A DNA stretch of 64,000 nucleotides from Flammula alnicola. Its lineage: Eukaryota > Basidiomycota > Agaricomycetes > Agaricales > Strophariaceae. A program made the position numbers and the translations under genes. Below the pieces are notes generated by a model that was given only the letters and a program-made list of their open reading frames with translations, ran no database searches and was not told the origin of the DNA. Positions 35,261 through 46,881 of this stretch are shown here, in pieces. Within the stretch, counting starts at the first letter, position 1, and each line of letters begins with the position of its first letter. The DNA lies in the NCBI GenBank assembly GCA_015499995.1, contig JADNRV010000017.1, forward strand, positions 248,001-312,000, read 5' to 3'.

Positions 35261-37389
35261 ATGCGATCACCATACCAGCTACTGCTTTTATGTCTTCTCC
35301 CTCTCGTCAATGCTTTGACGAATCAGACTGTACCCATCTCTAATACTACTCAGATAATGTGAGTTATGCGACTCTCTGTTTCAACATCATGCGACCCATC
35401 GCTTGTTCCTTGACATGTAGTCGGTCTGGAAGTGGATGGTCAAATGGAGCGGTTGCTGGCTCAACAACACTTGTTTGCGGCGCATGGACCCAAGGAATTT
35501 CTGACTCGATAACCTTCAAATTCAACGGTAAGTGTCCCTCCGTCTTGGAGGGATAAACAAACGCATTCTAATATTCTTTGCTCAGGAACGGCTGTCTACG
35601 TCAACGGCCTTGCACTTACCAATACTTCCAGGCATGCGACGTTGGATGGGGTAGATTTGGACCAGCTTTTCTCTGACGTCCAGCTTCCCCCTGGCTCATT
35701 AACCTGTGGCGAAACGATATATACAAAATCTGGACTTTCGAACGCTGAACATACCTTGGTCATCAGCTTCATTGGTCCCATATTGAACAATCCGACTGGC
35801 ACACAGCAGTCACTCGTCGTGCAGAGCATAACGTAGGTTCTCTCTAAACTTTCAGCCTGACAGCTGATCAACGAGAATCGCAAACGCCTTCAAGTTATAC
35901 TTTCGATGAGGGGCAGACTTCGAGCCTGAGTGCTATCAGTCCCTCTGCGACAAGCAGTCCTATTTCTGCAACAAGCGCTCCAACAAGTAATCCTACTTCT
36001 GCAACAGGCGCTACTGCGGCCTCGCCTTCCAAGAGTGTCAATTCCAAGAAAGTTGGTCCAATTGCAGGCGGCACTGTGGGCGGTGTTGGCGGAATATTCC
36101 TTCTTGGAATTGCCTGGTCGCAATCCCATCACCTGTCTTACTTCTTTTCATCCATCGTTCGTCTGTCATCCCATGCACCTTGTTTCACACTTCCTAATCT
36201 CGTTTATCAAGGGGTTTGCTCTTTTTGGTTGGATGCTTTTCAGCAGACGTCGCTTTTCTTTTCTTTCTGATAAGAATGTCGGGCAAGTCGAAGTAAGTCA
36301 CCCTCAGCAGCTTTGAATGTCCGTGCTCATCACGTCTGGCAGATTACCCTTTTCCTCTCACCGCTCGAAAATCTTAATGACTCCGATGACGAGGCAAAGG
36401 AGACTCTTCTTGTCTGGCAGGTGAGTTCATTACGATGTCCAGACCTCCTATATATCTCATTGCGTTGCAACCTAGGTCATTAGGATAGGACATTCCCGTG
36501 AGTTATCTTACTAGGTTTACGATATCCTCATCTAAACGCTCTCAGGGAGAGATTTTGTTGTCTCTTGTCCTTGCATGTTCGCATTTCCTTTCCTGCGCCT
36601 TTTTTCCGCCACTCATAACACGCTCATTTAGTCGCGGTTCGGCCAATGGTCAGACCAAACTCGGGTTTGGAACAGTCGAAGACAGTGGAAGGTCCATCAA
36701 GTGCCCTGACTCTGCACCGGCCCCGGTAAGACGATAAATCGGCTTCTCTATTGCCACGTTGCTTATGCGCGATTGATCATAGGCCGTATGGAACGGCGAA
36801 GAATGGGCAGAGTCAGAAGACAACGACATGTCTGCTAGGAACAACCATGAACAGGCGATGGACATTGCTCTTGGTAAGGCTCTTGATCTCTTGCGATGCC
36901 TAAATTTGACTATTTTGGCTAGGCACCTATGAAGTGTTGAAGCGGGGACCCGTATTCAAACCCTTCCTTCGTATCAAGGACGTTCCGTGAGTAACACTTG
37001 ATCAATTTTGCCATCGTAGTTCTCATGTGTTTCTCATTGATCAGTCAAAATGAAAAATATCAAGCTGGAGCAGAACTCTACTTGCACGCCTTTGTCACCC
37101 ATGGATATGAAGGTTGGTAAATGTGAATTGGTACATTTTCTACGGAGCTGACGTCCCGGCAGATGGTCAATACGACGAAAAGCTCGTAGAAGTGGTTCGA
37201 GGAGATATGCTTACCAAGAAAGGCATCAAACTCTCTGACCTCAAACCGGTGAGTACAACAATTTGTTGCAGTATGATGAGAGATTTTAATATGACTTGAC
37301 AGCTATCCCAATGGGTCATTCGACGTGTGAATGATAAGCTGGAGCTCAAGGTCAAAGGGCGCATCAGCAGGGAGGATAGCAAGGTTTAA
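35261..37389 (+). CDS. Signal-peptide, single-helix membrane protein with cytosolic domain (possibly two genes)
   Basis: Well-supported exons are 35261-35358, 35421-35527, 35586-35832, 35856-36116 and 36244-36292. They encode a signal peptide (MRSPYQLLLLCLLPLVNA), an extracellular domain (NGAVAGSTTLVCGAWTQG, GTAVYVNGLA, LPPGSLTCGETIYTKSG), a Ser/Thr/Pro stalk and a membrane helix (GPIAGGTVGGVGGIFLLGIA) with a stop-transfer CRRRFS. Downstream exons to the stop at 37389 read DSDDEAKETLLVW, GFGTVEDSGRSIKCPD, VWNGEEWAESEDNDMSAR, YEVLKRGPVFKPFLRIKDV, AELYLHAFVTHGYEDG and LSQWVIRRVNDKLELKVKG. The junctions between 36420 and 36640 are not resolved, so the second part may be a separate gene starting near 36275. 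Function unknown for both parts. Confidence 0.5.
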
Positions 37390-37682
37390 GACAACCGCGG
37401 CGTGTTGTGATCTTCATCCCGCACTTTCTTCATTCTGACCTATCACGACTATTATGCTTACTGGCTTCATCATGCTTTACATACATACACTGATTCATTT
37501 TTCACCTCACCCTCATTCCAAACCCATTCTTCCCATCCTCTCCAAATGGCCCAATCAACATGAATATGTCGGCTGCTTTCATGTTCTATAGATACCTTGG
37601 GCATTCAATTTAATTTCATACTACTAATTGCGGGTCTAGTTGTCTAATCGAATTCTGGACATGACAGATCCCGAAGTGGAAC

Positions 37683-38362
37683 ATTGGAAGGTGGCGGCCG
37701 AATCCTTCCTGGAATACAGGCGAGGGTAATTACGCCCGATGGTCAACCTGCTGGATACGGTGAACCCGGGGAGCTCATCGTCAAAAGTGCCGCTACAGCT
37801 CAAGTTGGATACTTTAACAATGTTGAAGCGTGCTGCGGTCTATGTTTTTGGTCACGCGATCCATGCTGAAAACGGTCTACAGGACAGAGGAAATCTTCAG
37901 AGACGGGTAAGTCCACAGCCTATAGCCATAATTTCAGCTCATCAACATTTCTTAGATGGATCCACACGGGAGATGAAGTTATCCTTACCAGTGATCAAGA
38001 AGTTTTTGTATTTGATCGACTCAAGGTATGGTAATGATCATTCCTGGCATTTTGGCGGCGTTCTTTATCATCGATAGGAACAAGATAGGAACTCCTAAAA
38101 GTTAGAGGGTTTCAAGTAGCGCTAGCAGAGCTGGAGGGATGTCTGCTCTCACACCCGGACGTTGCTGAACCCTGCGTCGTAGGAAAGCCAGACGAGTACA
38201 ATGGAGAGGTACCACTTTCCTTCGTCGTGCTGACGGCAAGCACTGCAGAGCGCATAGGTCGTGATGCCAGTATGGTAAATTATTTGACGGAGAGTATAAT
38301 CAAGGTGAGAGTTATATTGGCCGCTGAAGCATGTAATAAAGTCGAGTCCTCTTCTTGCTTGT
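37683..38362 (+). pseudogene. Truncated CoA ligase copy (copy C)
   Basis: Matches the 3' half of ligase B on the opposite strand. It begins exactly at the TTGGAAG splice junction before [13 protein letters not shown] and runs through [29 protein letters not shown] and GEVPLSFVVL. It stops at the intron after ESIIK, where ligase B continues to its last two exons. The adenylation core (P-loop, QAYGLTE) and the SGKILR lysine are both missing, so it cannot be a working ligase. A three-base insertion and small intron changes separate it from copy B. Confidence 0.85.
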
Positions 38363-38643
38363 CAGTCCCCGTCACTAGCGGATGATTCTTTCCATAGTGC
38401 CCTTGAGATCCGAGCGCCGCACAGGCGCCTATTTCCGAAATTCTAGCATGCCCGTCCTGCTGGTGGTGCAGTGAATATATCTCCATGCGCTAAATCAGAT
38501 TTCCATAGTATGTACCGTGGCATGGGCGGTATTGAAGCGGACAGCAAATTGGGCTCCTCTTCACGAGGACTATCGCTCGCCATGGTTTAGTGGTATATAA
38601 GGGAACCTGCTCAAAGCCCATTGTCCTTCACCTCTTTGCATCT

Positions 38644-39268
38644 ATGTCTCTGCACAAGCGCCTCATCTCCGCGATCTCCCTTGCCATTGCGGCTAGTGCC
38701 CTCACGGCACCTATACTACCACGTCAGAGCTTCCTGCAGGGCACACAGACCGGCGAAGGAACTTTTTATGATAGTGAGTGCTTCTACCCCGGCGATCCGG
38801 AATCCAATAAGTACTGCACTACCGCAAAGCTGAATGTCATCCATAGCTGGCCTGGGCGCATGCGGTGTGGATATCCAAAATTCAGACCTCGCTGTCGCCG
38901 TGTCCCATCTCTTGTTTGACAATTATCCGTGAGTGGTGATATGTTCTTGCTCTTCTTTCAGTACGCATTAACAGGCTAAATACAACAGTGGATATAACGG
39001 TATCAACCAGAACGATAACCCAGTATGCGGGAAGATATTAACAGCTTCCTGTAAGTTTTAATCATTTACTTCGGGCATTTTCGAGCATTGGTAACTTTTG
39101 TTCTGTCTAACGACGTCGCTAGACCAAGGCAAGAATGTTACGGTGCAAGTTCTAGACCGCATGCCGTTTGGACAGGTCACCGACCTCGACTTCTCCCCCG
39201 GGGCTTTCGAGACCTTGGCTTCATTAGACGTCGGTCGAATTGAAATGACCTGGGTTTGGGGGGGTTAA
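38644..39268 (+). CDS. Small secreted DPBB (RlpA/expansin-like) protein, intact copy
   Basis: Double-psi beta-barrel secreted proteins of this type (expansin-, cerato-ulmin- and barwin-like groups) act in the cell wall or in interaction with other organisms; the exact role is unknown. Four exons join in frame: 38644-38773, 38847-38928, 38989-39050 and 39123-39268, 139 residues. Residues 1-20 form a signal peptide (MSLHKRLISAISLAIAASAL). The barrel reads GEGTFYDTGLGACGV, LAVAVSHLLFD, NPVCGKILTAS, NVTVQVLDRMP and DLDFSPGAFETLASLD, ending IEMTWVWGG. The cysteines of GACG and NPVCG are where the family places a disulfide. TATA-like TATATAAGG lies at about 38593-38601. The left-arm copy at 18288-18912 is frameshifted. 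Confidence 0.85.
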
Positions 39269-39370
39269 ATTCAAGTTTCTGCTTCACTTTCAAAATGTAC
39301 CACCACAAGTACTTGCTTTAAGACCATACAAGCCATTGTACAATATCAGGCTGTGATTTTACACTACTAG

Positions 39371-40122
39371 CCATGCCACAACGATTTTGCAAAGGGCGCA
39401 TATCAAGCTACAAAGAATGAGGACCGGTTTGCGCAGACGACAAAATGGCTGGAGAGACAAGAGTAATGCACCGCGCTAGCACTTTATTGCCCAATTTTGC
39501 GCCGCATCTCACCACGCGTCAGATTGAAGAAGCGGCGATCGACATTCACATTCACTTACCCTTCCAAAATGTACATGTTTTCCACAGAATGGAGTTTTGA
39601 GACGAAGACATTCACGGACAAGAGCAGAAAAGGTGAGAATTGTGCGAGTATTAATATACATGGACCGTAAGTTCTGTCTCTAGGTAAGTAGGATAGATAT
39701 ATAACACAGCAGTCCCCGTCCCAGCAGCTGGCTGGCGCGTAAATCGTCTGTTTGGTTCTTGGTCTGGTCGGAGTCTTGACCCTTCTTGGTCAGGTAAGTG
39801 TGGTGTGGCGTGGTGTGGCCACTATAAATGGGGCCAACGACGGCACAGTGACCCAGGTGATTAAGAGGTAGCAGCAGCGGCAAAAGCAGCGACTGAGGGT
39901 GAGGAAAGTGCCGAGCCTAAACATGCGGCAGGGACGGCGACGGGCGACGGATGGTGGAAGTGTTCTGTTCTGCACAGCTGGGAGTAGCAGTTTGGTATGC
40001 GGAGGGAGGAGGTAAGCCGTGGCAAAAAGACCAGGACAAAGATAGCCAGTACTGCGATGCGCGGGGTGCAAGTGGTACTACAAGTAGGCGTATGCGTAAG
40101 AGTTGTAGGGTGCATGCGATAT
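39371..40122. other. Intergenic stretch, no supported gene
   Basis: About 750 bp between the DPBB gene and the stop codon of the mitochondrial carrier. Several overlapping open frames on the minus strand at 39680-40171 lack family similarity and are best read as 3' flank of the carrier. Confidence 0.5.
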
Positions 40123-41764
40123 TTATGGTCTCCGCATCGAGAGGTGTCTCATGAGCAATTCGTACCTGCAAGGTAGGGTGGATGTCAGTAAAGACCCAAC
40201 CATTCGAAAAGACAGAAATGAAACAAGCAAGAAAGGAGTATAAAACTCACGAAAGCATCGTCACAGCGCTATTAGGCACAGTGCGAAACAAATTAATCGA
40301 CAGGCCTTTATACAGCGCCATCCAGCCCTCCTTCGCGATCAGCTTCCTCGTGGTATATACAATTCCTCCTCGGGCATGTTGCTTGATCATCCCGTCGGAC
40401 GATATATCGTCTGCGAGGGGCCGCCGTTGGGTCTGCAGGCGTGTACGGATAACCTCGTGCGGGTACGTCGCTATCGAGGCTGTCATCTTGGAAATGGCGG
40501 AGCATAAAAGGATGGTTTTGCCCGTCAGAGGGGCGTCCGAGTCGCCTTCTGTTCAAGTGAAATCCGTCATCAATTCGATTCTGAAAGCGTAACGTATCGA
40601 AGGACGAGACGGGACGGGAAGGTACTTACGAGACCATAGCTTCAATTGTTCGTAAAGCGGGAATTGCACCGCGACGTGCATGATGCCCAATAGACTCGGC
40701 ACGAGCCCGCGATAGAATGCACGTATGCCCTCCGTCCGCCAAATCGTGATTGCAGCATCCAGGGTATGTTTATACCGGACTTCGTCTTTCGTCTGCGTCT
40801 GGACATCATACAGTCATAATGAACATCCCAACTCCACCAACTGAGAAAAACGAGGCGTAAGGACGCACCATGAACCTCGTTTTGATCACCCAGAGCGGGT
40901 TGGTGCAGATGGTGCTCGTCGCACCGGCGGTCATGGCCGACAAGATGTGGAGAGACCACGGATGCTCGCGCGCGACCGGCTGGTAACCCTTGACCTGCGC
41001 CGCGGGGTAAAGACGCTCGCTGGACTTGACGTCAGAAAGCCCGACTGGAGGTTCGCCGAACGCTGTCTTGATCCCATCGTACACCGCAAAGTAGATGGCC
41101 CAGGTGGGGAGGTATCCGAGAATTGTGGGTCCGAGACCGCGGTATAGCCCACGGAACCCGTTCTCTGTCAGGATGTCCTTGACTGTGCCTGGGAGAAGGA
41201 AGATTGTCGGAGAGGATCGTGGAATGATTCGTAATAGAGTTGGATAGACAGAAATCAAAAGATAGACGTTAGTAGAGAGGTCGAAGGAAGGACTGAAGCT
41301 GATGAAGAGACGCACCGAGGACACCCAAGTACCCTCGCTGCCCTTGCACCGTCCGCTGCGCCTGCAATTTAGTTTTGACCACATCCAAAGGGCATGTCGC
41401 GATGCTAGCAACCAGTCCACCGCCAGCACCCGCTAATAAGCCGACAGCCAGAAACACACTCTCATCAGCAACCAAGCACCAAAAAAAAGTGGGGCAAGGC
41501 CGGGTGGTGTGCTTACCGATCATGCTGTTCGCCGTCCATTTGGTCTTTTTTGCGCGCTGTGTCTGGCGAGCAGCAGCTTCTGTTCCCATGTCTCTGTCCC
41601 AACGCCTCTGCGCGGGGATCTGAGAGAGGGCGTGCTGCAGGCGCTGGTCTTGTTAGGGTGTTTGGTCGCCGTTTAGTGGATTGACCGAGTCGTAGTGTGT
41701 CACAGCAATTTTTAGTATCACTAATCAGACAATACTTACCCCCTTCCGGTTTCTGCCGATCCAT
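40123..41764 (-). CDS. Mitochondrial carrier, NAD+/folate-pyrimidine nucleotide subgroup
   Basis: An SLC25-type inner-membrane transporter with three tandem modules. Exons include 41764-41740, 41648-41517 and 41432-41316; the rest run to the stop at 40125-40123 (YELLMRHLSMRRP). Module 1: AGAGGGLVASIATCPLDVVKTKLQAQ, then GFRGLYRGLGPTILGYLPTWAIYF. Module 2: AGATSTICTNPLWVIKTRFM, then AFYRGLVPSLLGIMHVAVQFPLYEQLK. Module 3: KMTASIATYPHEVIRTRLQTQ, then LYKGLSINLFRTVPNSAVTML. The three PxD/ExxK/R signatures appear as PLDVVK, PLWVIK (Trp in place of the acidic residue) and PHEVIR. The Trp variant and FPLYE resemble the NAD+ (NDT1/YIA6) and SLC25A32/folate-FAD group. The exact substrate is inferred. 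A degenerate copy of the N-terminal exons lies at 61943-62385. Confidence 0.85.
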
Positions 41765-42051
41765 CTCTTATCTCTCCGGGCAGCACAAAGGGGCCGACCA
41801 CAGCCGAGCACTGGCAAGCAGCTAATATTTTATTCAAGTAATGGGCACGAACGACGAGCAATGAGATCTGAGAATGCCTCGGAGGAAAGATGGAGCGCAA
41901 ATCTCTCAGGGGTGTCTAGTGCTGACGGTCTTTATTTAATCGTACAACATACAGTACGCACGCGACTACAAACTAATAGGCTATAGCCAGTTACATAAAA
42001 GGCCTCGATGGGCTCAAACCCAGGCCTTCATTCCCAATCTAATCCACTCTC

Positions 42052-43152
42052 TCAAGTATTCGTACGCCGTCCCCGGCGAGGACTCGACGTGTTCGGATGC
42101 GGAGGAGGATCTGCACAGAGCTCCCACATCCCTCTCTGGCTCGCATTATCGCACCAGATCTCCAGCTCCGTGTTCTTCAGCGGCAGCTCAAAAATGAACA
42201 GCCGTTTCTTCGCTACTGGGCGCGAGATGCGCAGCCCACCAGCACTCCTCGGTTTGGTGACGATGACGGTATGCAAGGATGGGTAGGCTTCCTGATCATC
42301 GAGCATCAACAGTCCGATGGAGGCGTCGTTTTCGGATAAGTCTCTGCCGCTCGTGCCGTATGAAAGATGCGTAAGGTTGGGCAAGGGAATATTGGAAGGG
42401 ACCCGGTCACCGATGAGACGTAGGTGTGTTAGTTGGCGGAAGAACGCCGCCCCGTTGGACGTGCTGAGCAGGCTCGTCCAGGCCTGCGTCCTGGTAGAGA
42501 GCAACGTTAGATCCTTACAGTCTACATGACTCAATTGCGTCCCCCGAAAGGTGATAGACTCTTGCACGATGTAGGCATTCGAAGCCAACGACCGTAGATT
42601 GCTGCACTTCTTCACAATCCCGACTGAAGTGCCCAACAGATCCTCCTTCAGCGGCGTCACCCACATATAATGGACGAGGGAGGCGAGCTTCGGCCGCGCG
42701 CGCAGAAAACAATCAAACGAGCGGATCTGCTCCGGCGTGATGAGCCTGACGGGCATGCGCGGCAAACAAGCGTTGAAAGTCAACCCCTGGCAACGTTCAG
42801 ACACCCGCACGAGCGCCAGATAGGTCGACGGCCAGTCAGCGCAATGCGCCAGTACAACGAGGCTGATCTCCGGAGGGAGGTCCAGCAAGCGAAACGAGCC
42901 CCTCTCGACGATCTGCCGCTGCTTCTCGACCAGGTCGCGCTGCGCTGCTTGCAGGCGCTTGATGCGAGCGAAGTATTGTTTCTTCTTGTGCGGATCGGAA
43001 TAGAGGGTGCCGCTGCGCATGACCGAGTCCTGGCTGAGCCTGTTTATGAAGTAGGTGTAGGCCACGGATAAGAGGACGATCCATGATAGCGCCCACTTCA
43101 CGCCTCCTGTTGGGAACACGGAGGCGGGAATGTCAACCAGACGCGAGAGCAT
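42052..43152 (-). CDS. F-box-like protein with N-terminal membrane helix
   Basis: Single-exon gene, 366 residues. A hydrophobic helix at about residues 18-37 (VKWALSWIVLLSVAYTYFI) is followed by a charged segment (KKKQYFARIKRLQAAQRDLVEKQ) and an F-box-like motif RLLDLPPEISLVVLAHC. LRR-like strands follow (LRSLAS, LSHVDCKDLTLLS, LTHLRLIG, LTHLSYG). The C-terminus is Pro/Arg-rich. The helix could anchor an SCF-type adaptor in a membrane, which is unusual; it could also be an uncleaved signal anchor. It shares the intergenic region 43153-44209 with the dead carboxylesterase. Confidence 0.7.
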   Translation of the reverse strand: MLSRLVDIPASVFPTGGVKWALSWIVLLSVAYTYFINRLSQDSVMRSGTLYSDPHKKKQYFARIKRLQAAQRDLVEKQRQIVERGSFRLLDLPPEISLVVLAHCADWPSTYLALVRVSERCQGLTFNACLPRMPVRLITPEQIRSFDCFLRARPKLASLVHYMWVTPLKEDLLGTSVGIVKKCSNLRSLASNAYIVQESITFRGTQLSHVDCKDLTLLSTRTQAWTSLLSTSNGAAFFRQLTHLRLIGDRVPSNIPLPNLTHLSYGTSGRDLSENDASIGLLMLDDQEAYPSLHTVIVTKPRSAGGLRISRPVAKKRLFIFELPLKNTELEIWCDNASQRGMWELCADPPPHPNTSSPRRGRRTNT

Positions 43153-44209
43153 CCTGGCTGCGATAGTGTGTCAGAGACATGATGAGCTTTTGGGTTGATG
43201 ATTCGTGAAGAGAATACTCACAAAACGGTCGAAGGCCTGTATCAAGATAAGAAGAGAAGAAGTTGCGATGCATGCGTGGGGTTTATCTGTGATTTCGACC
43301 ACGAGGACAAGGCGAGGCGAAGCGTGTGTCGAGTGTGCGTCCTTGAAAATGTCTTGTCAGACAGAGTGTGCTGGAATCACGCACCTGGTCCCTTTCTGAG
43401 CAAGGTGTCCAAGGGGTAATAAAGGACAATTGCATTACGGAGTCTCCTACAGTGCGAACAGGGTTCATGCAATAGGCCGTGGTCCTTATGTAACTCCCAA
43501 TTTAGGGGAGGTTGCAATAACTGCAGCTCTTTCTTTGATTCCTCAAGTTTCCTCCGCACCAGCAACTTTTTCTCTGGCTTTCTCTGCTGCGTCTCATCCT
43601 CAAAATATATCTGCCATCTAGACTTCGCTTACGCCAATGTGTAGCGTTTAAATCTCGACTGTTGCACTGCTCGTTCATCTCCAAGTCAATACGGCGATAC
43701 CCATTAAATTTGGCCCTTTCTGTTGGGCTCGAAAAGGGTGATACTGCGACGACATAGTCGTAGCGTGAAACTGCAGACTTCCTTCCCGAATATTAAGGCT
43801 GCTGTCTGGCAACTCCTCGTCATCGATACTTCCTCTTGTGAACGCGCAAAAACGAACCCCGATGGTCATGGCTTTCGGCCAAGTCTCCGCTAACTGTGGA
43901 TCTTGCTCGTTCTACTAGCCTTGTCTTTAGATAGCCTTCCGTTCATCTAGAAAGCATCACAAGAGACCTATCGCCAAGTCTAAAGCTCATCCTCACTACC
44001 ACAAGCCTGAAACGTTGAAACTTTCATCCCTCGAACAAGCTGATGTAATGGTTCTGTAACGTAGCCATTGTGAATCCCTTTAAGATGACCGTGTGATCTT
44101 CATGGAGTTCTGTTCGCAAAATTTTGGCACTAGTTGAAACTAGCCCCTACCAACAGATTTATAACACAGCTTGATCCTCGTGTCTTCCACAACAGCCCGC
44201 CTTCTTGTC
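43153..44209. other. Intergenic stretch, no supported gene
   Basis: About 1.06 kb between the diverging F-box-like gene and the carboxylesterase pseudogene. Only short overlapping open frames are present, without motifs. It includes the promoter regions of both neighbours. Confidence 0.5.
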
Positions 44210-46496
44210 ATGATTATCGGTACTTTAACCTCTGCCCTGCCTTTGCTCTCGACTCTCAGCGTTCGTGCCGTAGCTTTTACGAATTTGGCGGAACGACAGA
44301 CAGGAAATTTGGTTGGCCCAACTGTCACCCTCGATTGTAAGTCCAATTTATCGTGATAATTGGATGAACACTAATATATGCGCCTACAGATGGATCGTTT
44401 ACTGGCCTGCGCAACGACTCTAGTGGAATAACTTATTTTCGGGGCATCCGCTTCGCAGACCCCCCAATCGGCGATTTGAGGTGGAAGGCAACCGTGTCAC
44501 CCCCGTCAGAGCACTTGGGACACGTAAACGCGGCAGAGGTACGCCATTTCGTCACTTCCTTGGATGTGATTGTCTCTAAAAGAGCGATTTTATTGTAGTT
44601 CGCTGATGCTTGTATCAGCACGGAACAGAACCAAGTCGTGAAGGGGACCTCCGAGGACTGTTTATTCGCAATGTACTTCTCCAGTGCTTTCTCGCAGCAG
44701 AAAGGAAATCTAGAATTCAAGCATTTACACAGATATATGTGCCCAATAATACCCGCGTAGACTCCAAGCTTCCGGTGATGATTTGGTTTCACGGTGAGGC
44801 ATGCGATGTCTTTTCGCTAAGGCATTGAAACTCATCGTCGAATTCATTACATAGGTGGAGGTTACCAAACGGAAGATACCCACGACGCACCTCCGGACTT
44901 GATTTTGAACTCCAGTGCCAAACCCCTGATATTTGCCTCGTTCGAATATCGTCTCGGGCAATTTGGCTTTCTCGGTAAGTTCTTCGACTTTTTAGTGAAT
45001 GGGCGAGCCCAAAATAGCGTTCTTCCGCAGGGGGATCCCAGATACATGATAATGGTACACTAAATGCGGGACTTTTCGATCAGGTAGGCTCTTGCCTTTG
45101 CTGGATGCCAATGCTAGAAACTAGATTATGAACTTGTTGCGCAGAGAGCTGCCCTCCAGTGGGTCCAAAAATACATTCATCTTTTGGTGGCGATAATAGG
45201 TCAGTACTTATTTTACAGGGTTTATACCGTTGATGTAATGACCATACCGTCTACGAAACAGTCAGGTCACCCTATGGGGTCAATTCGCTGGAGCAGCATC
45301 CATCATGTTTCACGTAAGTTATCTCTTTCGCAAGCCTAATTTCTCCCTGACTCGTATTTTCTAGCCAATGGCGAATGGTAGCGACAGCGAGGGCCTCTTC
45401 CGTGCTGCAATGGGAGACAGTCCGGTCCTTACTTCAACGCCGATATTCAACGAATCCTACGCTGAAGAGATCTATCGACAAGTCGCGGAATTTGCGTGCG
45501 TTCTGACCTCAATTCGGGCTCTATTCATAATTGTCTGATAGTCACTCTGGAACAGCGGATGTGGAAACGAAACTAGCACAGGAACCCTCCAATGTCTGCG
45601 GTCAGCCAGCAGCGACGCTCTCACTCTCGCAGGGAGCAAATTAAGAGCCGCTCGCCCCGCAACGCACTTCATCTTGTCCCCCGTCATCGATGGCGATTTC
45701 GTCAAAGAGCGTCCGATAGAAGCGTTCGCCGCTGGCCGATTCGCTCGGGTCCCACTCCTATTTGGCTCCAACACCGACGAAGGATCACATTCGTCCGATG
45801 CTCTCCATGACCCAGCGGCAAATACTTCGATGCCCAATGCTAAGGAAACGACAGTGTTCAATTTTCTGCGTGGTCAGTATCCCAATATTACCGACGCAGC
45901 TTTCGCCCAGGCCTTGGAGCTCTACCCATTGGAAAACTACAACAATTCGCTCAGTTTATAAGGAGCACAAATGTATGGGGAGGCGCGCTATATCTGTACA
46001 GCGGTGATGATCGCGGGATTCGCTGCTGGCGGTTCTAATGACGTCTATCAATTCCGGCAAGTGTTTTTCTGGCTCTCCCTCTCCTGCCTACTTACGTGAC
46101 CGCTCACTTCATTCAACTGTGATATTTAGCTACGACAATCCGCATTTAGGCTCAGACCACGAGTTGGAGTTGAGAGCTTTCTTTTCTCCGCCTGCCCAAG
46201 CAAATAAGCAGGATCTGTCCTTATTCGAATCTATGCGTGAATACTGGACATCTTTCGTTACGGATGGCCGCCCTACATCGCAGAACGATGTGTCATGGGA
46301 CGTAAGTGTTCCTATTACACTTCTTTGGGCTGCCGAAGTCACTGCTGACTGCTGGACATGAAAGCCTGCGAGCAACACAACAGGAAGCCCGCGTGTCCTC
46401 CTACAGCCGGGAAATGTGACAATGGAGCCACTTAGCGATGGTCTGATTTCTCGGTGCGCGTTTTGGCGCAGTCTCCATGATGAGATGCAGACATGA
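44210..46496 (+). pseudogene. Type-B carboxylesterase paralogue, inactivated
   Basis: Same exon plan as 29447-31715: signal-peptide-like start at 44210, YFRGIRFADPPIGDLRW, WFHGG, FEYRLGQFGFLG, NAGLFDQRAALQWVQ, FGSNTDEGSH, HLGSDHELELRAFF and a C-terminal RCAFWRSLHDEMQT. Three independent lesions are visible. The catalytic elbow GESAGA has become GQFAGA at about 45281-45300, removing the nucleophilic serine and its preceding glutamate. After EDCLF the codon pair GGC AAT of the intact copy is GC AAT (about 44670), a one-base loss. A CAA codon has become TAA at 45959-45961 within SLSL-stop-GAQMYGE. The rest is well conserved, so inactivation is not ancient. Confidence 0.85.
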
Positions 46497-46881
46497 ACGA
46501 TGGGTCTTATTCCGCCTGGCATCTAGTTGATAGAGGGATTGTATTAGCAATTTTATAAGGATACTTAAAGATACCATTCTGGATGAACGTTGAATCGAAT
46601 CTATTCGGCCACGTCCAGATAGCGTCTGACGCCTGACGGCCGAACAATTGAAAATAGTACAGTGCCAGACATTCGAACTCTAGCCGACAGAAGATTCGTT
46701 TTCGGTAAATGAACACCACAAACCATCTCCGACCAAGAGTCGAATGAGAATAACCAGTAGCTTCAGTTTTATTAGGAAGAGTCCAGTTACTGGGGGGTTA
46801 GAATTTTATGAAACAAGTACTCCGTACAAAGCTGAAATATGTGGTGGCAATGTTCCTCGTAACGAGAAGCCAGGAAACTGA

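Larger units (their letters stand above)
37683..39370. repeat. Inverted segmental duplication, right arm
   Basis: Reverse-complement partner of 18175-20615. The left boundary is abrupt at a ligase intron/exon junction. The ligase part ends near 38362, about 90 bp of unrelated sequence follows, and homology resumes near 38447 (CGTCCTGCTGGTGGTGCAG) through the DPBB gene and past its stop to about 39370. Confidence 0.85.

Noticed and set aside
42007..42035. tRNA-like B-box (GGGCTCAAACCC)
   Set aside because: No matching A-box, acceptor stem or cloverleaf could be drawn around it.
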